Shown here: in pieces, positions 59,002 to 64,000 of the stretch
Numbering within the stretch: position 1 is the stretch's first letter
How the letters are laid out: each line of letters begins with the position of its first letter
Assembly: GCF_016741855.1 (NCBI RefSeq)
Contig: NZ_JAERRH010000006.1
Coordinates: 1-64,000 of the forward strand
Direction: 5' to 3'
From: Streptomyces musisoli
Lineage (GTDB): Bacteria; Actinomycetota; Actinomycetes; Streptomycetales; Streptomycetaceae
Length of the DNA: 64,000 nucleotides
The notes under the pieces: generated by a model
What the model saw: the letters and a program-made list of their open reading frames with translations, nothing else
Database searches by the model: none
What the model was told of the DNA's origin: nothing
Position numbers and translations under genes: made by a program

Positions 59002-59352
59002 ATGACCGCCGGCCTGCAGACGATCATCTACCCGGTCAAGGACCTGGACCGCGCCAAGGCCCTGTTCGGCGCGCTGCTGGGCGTCGAGCCGTACGCGGAC
59101 GAGCCCTACTACGTCGGCTACAAGGCCGCCGGCCAGGACGTCGGCCTGGACCCGAACGGGCACGCCAAGGGCATGACCGGGCCGGTGCCGTACTGGCACG
59201 TGACGGACCTGCGGCAGCGTCTGGCGGCGCTGGTGGAGGCGGGTGCGGAGGTGCTCCAGGACGCGCAGGACGTCGGCGGCGGCCGGCTGATCGCCTCCGT
59301 GAAGGACGCCGAAGGCAACCTCGTGGGCCTGCTTCAGGACCCGGCCGCCTGA
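59002..59352 (+). CDS. VOC (glyoxalase/bleomycin resistance) superfamily protein
   Basis: This 116-residue protein has the paired beta-alpha-beta-beta-beta modules of VOC proteins: LQTIIYPVKDLDRAKALFGALLG, VPYWHVTDLRQRLAALVEAGAEVL and KDAEGNLVGLLQD. The ligand residues seem to be His in WHVTD and Glu in DAEGN, so metal binding is possible. It may be an enzyme or a drug-binding protein. ATG 59002 has AAGGAG 8 nt upstream. TAGCGT at 58943-58948 is a possible -10. It lies before a marR gene in the same direction, but a MarR-type site separates them. Confidence 0.82.
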   Translation: MTAGLQTIIYPVKDLDRAKALFGALLGVEPYADEPYYVGYKAAGQDVGLDPNGHAKGMTGPVPYWHVTDLRQRLAALVEAGAEVLQDAQDVGGGRLIASVKDAEGNLVGLLQDPAA

Positions 59353-59377
59353 GCCCCGAGGGCCGCCCCCACCGCAA

Positions 59378-59389
59378 ACTAGTTGCACA
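59378..59389. promoter_or_regulatory. ACTAGTTGCACA motif before marR
   Basis: This 12-mer occurs exactly also at 21902-21913, within the palindrome before the FadH-like and tautomerase genes. Here the left half is imperfect (GCAA then ACTAGT). It lies 37 bp before the MarR start, where an operator is expected. Confidence 0.6.
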
Positions 59390-59425
59390 CTCAACGATTG
59401 GCTGGATCGGTGCTACGGTGCGGGT

Positions 59426-59824
59426 ATGGCAGTCACAACGGTCGAAACCCGGCTCGAGGAACGCTGGCGGGACATCCTCGCGGTGCACGCGCGCACGATG
59501 TGCGAGATCGACCGCGCCCTGCACCCGTACGGGCTCGGCGCCAGTGACTTCGAGGTGCTGGACATCCTCGCGACGGAACGGCCCGAGCAGGGCGAGCAGT
59601 GCCGGGTGCAGAACCTGGTCGGCCGGGTCCACCTCAGTCAGAGCGCGCTGTCCCGGCTGATCGGCCGGCTGGAGAAGGACGGTCTGGTGGTGCGCTCGGT
59701 GTGCGCGGAGGACCGCCGCGGGGTCTGGGTCGCGCTCACCCCGAGGGGCCGCACGCTGCACGCCGAGGTGCTTCCGCTCCAGCGCGCTGTGCTCCGGCGC
59801 ATGCTGACCGAGCAGGAGCGCTAG
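59426..59824 (+). CDS. MarR-family transcriptional regulator
   Basis: This 132-residue protein has a MarR fold: MCEIDRALHPYGLGASDFEVLDILATE, HLSQSALSRLIGRLEKDGLVVR as recognition helix, and SVCAEDRRGVWVALTPRGR as the wing. Two Cys (EQCRVQN, SVCAEDR) could give redox sensitivity. TACGGT at 59414-59419 ends 6 nt before the ATG, so the message may be leaderless. Its TAG stop is supplied by the left end of the MITE-like palindrome that follows. Confidence 0.9.
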   Translation: MAVTTVETRLEERWRDILAVHARTMCEIDRALHPYGLGASDFEVLDILATERPEQGEQCRVQNLVGRVHLSQSALSRLIGRLEKDGLVVRSVCAEDRRGVWVALTPRGRTLHAEVLPLQRAVLRRMLTEQER

Positions 59825-59882
59825 GGCCTCTCGTTCGGATCATGCCGGGTTCGCGCGGTCTGATCCGAACGGAAGACCCTAG
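59821..59882. mobile_element. 62-bp MITE-like palindrome with 22-bp terminal inverted repeats
   Basis: The left end (59821-59842) and the reverse complement of the right end (59861-59882) match at 19 of 22 positions; CGTTCGGATCA and CTAGGG are perfect in both. The 18-nt middle is unrelated. Both ends start with CTAG, which fits a TA-targeting element. It also forms a terminator-strength hairpin between convergent genes. No transposase is present; mobility is inferred from form. Confidence 0.6.
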
Positions 59883-60775
59883 AGCACCAGCTCGGCCCCG
59901 TCCGGCAGGATCTCGGCGCCGTGCTCGGCCACGCGTGCGCGTGCGAGTGAGCCGGGGTCGAGCAGCGGGTTGGTGTTGTTGAGGTGGGTGTAGATCCGGC
60001 GCGGGCGGGGGTGGCGGGCCAGCGCGGCGAGCGTGCCGTCCGGCCCGGTGACCGGCAGATGTCCCAGGGCGGCCTGCCCGGCGCCGGAGCGCACCGTCGT
60101 GCCCATCTCGTCGGCCGCGAAGAACGTGCCGTCCAGCAGCACGCAGTCGGCCTCGGCGCACAGCTCGTCCAGGGCGGGGCTCCAGGCCCCGACGCAGGGC
60201 GCGTACACCAGCACTCCCCCGCTGGCCAGGTCCTCGATGCGGTAGGCCGTCACCCAGGGCCCCGCGGGCGCGGGCGCCTGGGCCGGCACGTACCTCGGGA
60301 TCCTCGCGCCCATCGGGTGAGCGGTCACGACGAGTCCCCCGGCCAGCACGAAGCCGCCGTCGGCGAGGCTGTCCGCCCATTCCCAGGGTGCGTAGCGGTC
60401 CAGCGCGGCACGGGCGGGGCCGAGGACGGCGCGTACCGGCGGTGCCGCGTACACCTTCAGGCCCGCCGCCCCGCGCAGCGACGCCAGGCCGCTCACATGG
60501 TCGGCCTCGGCGTCGGTGAGCAGCACACCGCGCACCGAGGTCTGCCGGGGGCCCGGCCCCGGCCACAGGGCCGGGGTGGCGGCGAGCTGTGCCCGCAGGT
60601 CGGGTGAGGCGTTCAGCAGCCACCAGTCGCGGCCGTTGCCGCTGACGGCGACGCACTCCTGGGTCCGGGACGGCAGCTTGCCGTCCCGGGCGGCGGCACA
60701 CAGCGCACACGCGCAGTTCCACTGCGGGAAGCCGCCCCCGGCGGCGGTGCCCAGCAGGACGACCCTCACGGCCAT
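59879..60775 (-). CDS. pqqB: PqqB-like metallo-beta-lactamase-fold protein (orphan)
   Basis: This 298-residue protein matches PqqB: VVLLGTAAGGGFPQWNCACALC with the CxC motif, VSGNGRDWWLLNASPDLR, LLTDAEADHVSGL in place of a full HxHxDH, and YTHLNNTNPLLD. PqqB takes part in pyrroloquinoline quinone synthesis, hydroxylating the PqqA tyrosine. None of pqqA, C, D or E is in the window, so the gene is isolated or the rest lies elsewhere. Its TAG stop lies inside the MITE-like palindrome. An alternative is a related beta-lactamase-fold enzyme with another role. Confidence 0.82.
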   Translation of the reverse strand: MAVRVVLLGTAAGGGFPQWNCACALCAAARDGKLPSRTQECVAVSGNGRDWWLLNASPDLRAQLAATPALWPGPGPRQTSVRGVLLTDAEADHVSGLASLRGAAGLKVYAAPPVRAVLGPARAALDRYAPWEWADSLADGGFVLAGGLVVTAHPMGARIPRYVPAQAPAPAGPWVTAYRIEDLASGGVLVYAPCVGAWSPALDELCAEADCVLLDGTFFAADEMGTTVRSGAGQAALGHLPVTGPDGTLAALARHPRPRRIYTHLNNTNPLLDPGSLARARVAEHGAEILPDGAELVL

Positions 60776-61327
60776 CGGTCCCTTCGCGTTCGCCCGGACT
60801 TGTCCTCCGCTGGGATCTTCCCTTCCCCGGGCCGGTGACCACCCGGGAGCGGGGAAGAGTTCCGGCCGACCTTCGCCGGGCCGCAGGTCCGCCGGGCGGC
60901 GCCGCGGGACGGGAGGGGCCGGGGAATCGCGAAGCCGGGATCAACCGGGTTCGGGCCGATCCACGCCGGTGAGCCGGTGAGCCGGAGCGCCGGTGAGCCG
61001 GAGCGCTCCACAGCGGCAGCCGCCGGAGGCGGAACACCGGCCCGGGGCACAGGGCCCCGGGGAACCGAGAGGGTGCGAAGGACGCTGCCGAGGGCCGGCC
61101 CCGGAACCAGCAGGCCGACCGCGCCTCACGGCATGCCCCGGGCTCGTTCCGCCGCCCGGAGGCAGGGAACGGGGTCTTTGCGCCGCCCGGGCCGGGAACG
61201 AGGTCTTTCCGCGGCCCGGAGGCAGGGAACAGGGCCCTTGCGCCGCCCGGGGGCAAGGCACAGGACCCATCCGCCGCCCGGGGGCAGGGAACGACCGGCC
61301 TGGCGGGCGGGCGCGGCTGCGGTGGGG
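60776..61327. other. 552-bp intergenic region, mostly degenerate repeats
   Basis: It lies between the minus-strand SseB-like and pqqB genes. It holds CCGGTGAGCCGG words (60968-61010) and the 31-bp array at 61150-61295. The pqqB promoter should be near 60790-60850 but cannot be placed. No gene is supported. Confidence 0.5.
61150..61295. repeat. 31-bp tandem repeat array
   Basis: Five units of 24-31 bp each begin CGC(C/G)GCCCGG and contain GGCA(G/A)GG(A/C)AC. Units start at 61150, 61181, 61210, 61241 and 61272. Copies differ at several bases. It ends 32 bp from the SseB gene stop. Confidence 0.85.
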
Positions 61328-61726
61328 TCAGCGGGCCAGCAGCGTGCGGACCCCCTGCGAGGTCAGTGTCAGCGAGTGGGTGGAGCTGCCGTCGATGGCG
61401 AGGGAGAGGTCCTCCGCGGGCCACTGCGCGGCGAGCGCGCCGAGCGGGATCAGGCGGTAGCGCGAGACGAAGGGCAGCAGCTCGGCCATCTCGCCCTCCG
61501 TGGTGAACACCGGGACGACCTGGTCGCCTCCGGGCTGCTCCAGGACCGGCAGGGCCACGGTCGTGGCGTCGGCCCCCTCTCCGTCCACCGCGTCGTCCGG
61601 CACCGGGACGAGCACGTCACTGTGGGCGAGGGTGTCCAGGGCGATCTGGTCCTCGGCGTTGACGGCCAACGCGTCCAAGGCCTGCTGGGCCGGCGTCGGC
61701 GTGGCGTCGTGTGCGGGTGTCTCCAT
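61328..61726 (-). CDS. SseB-domain protein
   Basis: This 132-residue protein has the SseB fold seen in many actinobacterial proteins: ALDALAVNAEDQIALDTLAHSDVLVPVPDD, VALPVLEQPGGDQVVPVFTTEGEMAELLPFV and DLSLAIDGSSTHSLTLTSQGVRTLL. SseB in Gram-negatives tunes secretion or stress responses, but the actinobacterial role is unknown. ATG 61726 is the first Met after a GGGGAT upstream; longer frames exist without an RBS. Confidence 0.75.
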   Translation of the reverse strand: METPAHDATPTPAQQALDALAVNAEDQIALDTLAHSDVLVPVPDDAVDGEGADATTVALPVLEQPGGDQVVPVFTTEGEMAELLPFVSRYRLIPLGALAAQWPAEDLSLAIDGSSTHSLTLTSQGVRTLLAR

Positions 61727-62154
61727 GGCTGATCCCCAGGTAGCGGCGGTCGTACGGGCCGCCCGGGCGGGCTGGCGCCCGGGGTGCTCCGGCTCGCGTA
61801 CCCGGTGGGGTCCGGGGCATGCGTGCAGATCGCCGGGAGGACCGGTGACGGAACCGCACCGGGCTCCGGCGGCCAGGGGTCGGGGGCGCATCGTACGGGG
61901 CCCCGGGGCCGGAGGCCCGGGGGGCTACGGGACTCCGATGGCCGGAGATCGGGGGCTACGGGACTCCGACGGCCGTAGGTCGGGGGCGGAACCGTAGCGG
62001 GCTTCGGCGAGCCTGACCGTGGGCTGCCACGGCCGCCGGCCGTCTCGTGGCCGGCGGGGATTCCGGCGGTCATGCGTACGCCGCCCTCCGCGACCGGCGA
62101 GGACCCCGGCGGTCATACGTACCGCCCCCTCCGCGATCGCCGGGGTTCCGGCGG
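61727..62154. other. 428-bp intergenic region with two repeat families
   Basis: It separates the minus-strand SseB and permease genes. It contains a 31-bp unit GGCTACGGGACTCCGA repeated near 61922 and 61953, and the 43-bp array at 62059-62169. No ORF is supported. Confidence 0.5.
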
Positions 62155-62169
62155 TCATGCGTGCTGCGG
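62059..62169. repeat. 42/43-bp tandem repeat overlapping the permease stop
   Basis: Units start at 62059, 62102 and 62144 and share CCGGCGGTCAT(G/A)CGTAC and CCCTCCGCGA. The third unit supplies the last codons and TGA of the NCS1 permease gene, so the array has grown out from, or into, the coding end. Confidence 0.82.
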
Positions 62170-63660
62170 CTCCCCGTCGGGTGTCGGGCTCGGGGCCCGG
62201 TTCTCCTGGTCGCGCACGCGGCCGCGGCCCAGCAGCAGCGTGCCGAGGAAGCCGAGCGCCAGGGCGACGAGGACGCCCAGGTTGGCGTACGCCCAGGCGC
62301 CGGTCCTACCGCCGAGGCCGAACGGTTCCAGCAGATAGCCCTGCCAGGTCAGCCAGTTCGCGGCGGTGTTGGTGACCAGCCCCCATCCGACGGCCGTGGC
62401 GGCGAGGGTGAGGCACAGCGGGAGGAGCGGGACGTCGCCGTAGCGGCCGTGCGGCCGGTACAGGTCGGCCTCGTCGTAGTCGCGGCGGCGCAGGGCCAGG
62501 TCCGCGAGCATGACGCCGGCCCAGGCGGCGATGGGCACGCCGAGCGTGGTGAGGAAGCCCATGAACTGGCCGAGGAAGTCGTCGGCGAAGAACACGATGT
62601 AGACCGCGCCGGCGATCATCAGCACGCCGTCGACGAGCGCGGCCAGGTAGCGCGGCACCCGCAGGCCGGCCGAGAGCAGGGCCAGGCCTGAGGAGTAGAT
62701 GTCGAGGACGGCACCGCCGACCAGGCCGAGGACGGCGACCACGGCGAACGGCACCAGGAACCAGGTCGGCAGGATCGTGGTCAGCGCGCCGATCGGGTCG
62801 GCCGCGACGGCCTTGCTCAGGTCCTCGGATGAACCGGCCAGCAGCAGGCCGAAGACCAGCAGGACCAGCGGGGCGAGGGAGGCACCGAAGGTGGTCCAGC
62901 CGATCACTCCCCGGCTGGAGGAACTGCGGGGCAGATAGCGGGAGTAGTCGGCGGCGGCGTTGACCCAGCCGAGGCCGAAGCCGGTCATCATGAACACCAG
63001 CGCGCCGATGAACTCCTGCGTCGAACCCGCCGGGACGGCGCCGACCGCGCTCCAGTCGATGCGGTCGGCGACGAGCGCGACGTAGACGATCGTGAGGACG
63101 CCCGTGACCAGGGTGATCCAGGTCTGAAGCCGCATGATCAGGTCGAAGCCCATGACCCCGCCGGCCACGGTCAGCCCGGCCACCACCAGGAGGCCGAGCA
63201 CCTCGGTGCTGGTGCCGCCGCCCCAGCCCAGCCGGCTGAAGACCGTCGCGGTGGCCATCGTGGCGAGCGCGGTCAGCACGGTCTCCCAGCCGACGGTGAG
63301 CATCCAGGAGACCACGGACGGCAGCCGGTTGCCGCGCACACCGTACGCGGCGCGGCTCAGCACCATGGTCGGTGCCGAGCCCCGCTTGCCGGCGACCGCT
63401 ATGAAGCCGCACAACAGGAACGAGACGACGATGCCGAGCACGCCGGCGGCGAGGGCCTGCCGGAAGGAGATGCCGAAGCCGAACGCGAAGGCGCCGTAAC
63501 TGAGGCCCAGCACCGAGACGTTGGCCCCGAACCAGGGCCAGAACAGGGTGCGCGGGGTACCCCGGCGCTCCGTGTCCTCGATCACGTCGAGACCGTGGGT
63601 CTCCACTCGGAGGGCCCGGCCGGTGGACGCGCCGCCGAGAGGGTCCTGCGGAGACGCCAT
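62155..63660 (-). CDS. NCS1-family permease (cytosine/purine/allantoin type)
   Basis: This 501-residue protein has 12 hydrophobic helices and NCS1 features. TLFWPWFGANVSVLGLSYGAF is helix 1 and SRAAYGVRGNRLPSVVSWMLTVGWETV contains the conserved substrate region. GLGWVNAAADYSRYLPRSSS carries the (A/S)xDYxRY-type motif. It imports a nucleobase or hydantoin by sodium or proton symport; the substrate cannot be told. ATG 63660 is preferred to GTG 63663 for spacing from AGGTGG. A GTCTAGAC palindrome and TAGCGT lie upstream, so a GntR-type repressor may act. Confidence 0.87.
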   Translation of the reverse strand: MASPQDPLGGASTGRALRVETHGLDVIEDTERRGTPRTLFWPWFGANVSVLGLSYGAFAFGFGISFRQALAAGVLGIVVSFLLCGFIAVAGKRGSAPTMVLSRAAYGVRGNRLPSVVSWMLTVGWETVLTALATMATATVFSRLGWGGGTSTEVLGLLVVAGLTVAGGVMGFDLIMRLQTWITLVTGVLTIVYVALVADRIDWSAVGAVPAGSTQEFIGALVFMMTGFGLGWVNAAADYSRYLPRSSSSRGVIGWTTFGASLAPLVLLVFGLLLAGSSEDLSKAVAADPIGALTTILPTWFLVPFAVVAVLGLVGGAVLDIYSSGLALLSAGLRVPRYLAALVDGVLMIAGAVYIVFFADDFLGQFMGFLTTLGVPIAAWAGVMLADLALRRRDYDEADLYRPHGRYGDVPLLPLCLTLAATAVGWGLVTNTAANWLTWQGYLLEPFGLGGRTGAWAYANLGVLVALALGFLGTLLLGRGRVRDQENRAPSPTPDGEPQHA

Positions 63661-63682
63661 CACTGAGCCACCTGCCCCACCT

Positions 63683-63706
63683 GTCTAGACGTTTACGATC
63701 ACGCTA
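63683..63706 (-). promoter_or_regulatory. Promoter -10 and GTCTAGAC operator of the NCS1 permease
   Basis: On the minus strand TAGCGT (63706-63701) looks like a -10. The palindrome GTCTAGAC (63683-63690) lies just downstream of the expected start, inside the 5' leader, where a repressor would block elongation or initiation. Confidence 0.45.
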
Positions 63707-63783
63707 GGCCGGTGGTGAGGGGGCGTCAAGGCGTCCCGGGGGCGGCGCCGTACGGGCCGTTCACCTCGTCGCGCATCTCCGTC

Positions 63784-64000
63784 TCAGCGGTCGAACTCCT
63801 CCTGGATCGGGGTCTTCGGCTCCTCCCACAGGTGCTGGGCGACGCCGGGCCTGCCTCCGCGCCCCGCCCGCTGTCGCCGCTGCGCGGCGCCGTGGCCGTG
63901 CTCCGGTTCCGGGGCCACGCGGACCGACCTCGCCACCTCCGCCCGGCCGGCGTACTCCTCGGCGGGCAGGCCGCGCAGGGCCATGACGACGTCGTCCGAG
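63784..64000 (-). CDS. C-terminal part of an unidentified protein (cut by window edge)
   Basis: The frame is open from the window edge to a TGA at 63784, giving about 72 residues that start before a Met at 63984. It reads SDDVVMALRGLPAEEYAGR, then a basic Arg/Gly/Gln-rich stretch, and ends WEEPKTPIQEEFDR. Codon use fits a real gene, but no family can be named from this fragment. The true start is probably beyond 64000. Confidence 0.5.
   Translation of the reverse strand, partial: SDDVVMALRGLPAEEYAGRAEVARSVRVAPEPEHGHGAAQRRQRAGRGGRPGVAQHLWEEPKTPIQEEFDR

Overview
The window reads as Streptomyces chromosomal DNA, or that of a close relative. Base composition is very GC-rich and codons are strongly GC3-biased. 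GTG starts are common, and neighbouring genes often overlap by ATGA or GTGA. The gene families (DUF3040, Rv1733c-like, PadR, MarR, GntR/HutC, NCS1, SpoIIE-type phosphatases) are typical of that genus. I found no rRNA, tRNA, CRISPR array, prophage or complete insertion sequence.

Layout. (1) 37-11382, minus strand: a ten-gene run, nearly all translationally coupled, that encodes ADP-heptose synthesis (GmhA, HldE, GmhB-like), two GT9 heptosyltransferase-like enzymes, three other glycosyltransferases, a NodU/CmcH-type carbamoyltransferase and a UDP-xylose-synthase-like NAD epimerase. It looks like a locus for a heptose-containing, possibly carbamoylated surface glycan in a Gram-positive. It is probably incomplete at the left edge. 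Three of its proteins carry odd tandem-repeat extensions, one a 38-triplet Gly-X-Y collagen-like tail on GmhA. (2) 12-19 kb: a hemerythrin-domain protein, DUF3040, the PTS-dependent dihydroxyacetone kinase operon dhaKLM, a GH75 chitosanase divergent from a fibronectin-III lipoprotein, and a wall-exposed small protein. (3) 19-38 kb: scattered regulators (two PadR, one MarR, one HutC-type GntR), an FadH-like enoate reductase divergent from a tautomerase, a PAS-GAF-SpoIIE phosphatase, a PrmC paralogue, a membrane protein under MarR control, a molybdopterin oxidoreductase/flavoreductase pair, and a serine hydrolase with hexapeptide repeats. (4) 39-44 kb: a short Rho paralogue whose RNA-binding aromatic residues are missing, a D,D-carboxypeptidase, and two polytopic mannosyltransferase-like proteins. 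(5) 44.5-50.4 kb: an asparagine/glutamine/aspartate catabolic group (GntR, AnsP-type permease, asparaginase, aspartase, glutaminase). (6) 50.4-64 kb: UppP, a crcB-DUF190-crcB fluoride-channel operon, an SMP-30 protein, a two-component system divergent from an ABC exporter, VOC and MarR genes, an orphan pqqB, SseB and an NCS1 permease.

How genes work together. The heptose locus should convert sedoheptulose-7-phosphate to ADP-heptose and transfer it. dhaKLM phosphorylates dihydroxyacetone with PTS phosphate. The asparagine locus imports asparagine and takes it through aspartate to fumarate. The two-component system probably controls the adjacent ABC exporter through CATCC/GGATG repeats.

Recurring features. 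At least nine unrelated degenerate GC-rich tandem-repeat arrays lie both between and inside genes. Several promoters sit 6-7 nt from their ATG, which suggests leaderless mRNAs. Two DasR-like TGGTCTAGACCA variants and a shared ACTAGTTGCACA motif hint at regulatory links. A 62-bp MITE-like palindrome supplies the stop codons of two convergent genes. All family calls were made by reading motifs, without database searches.
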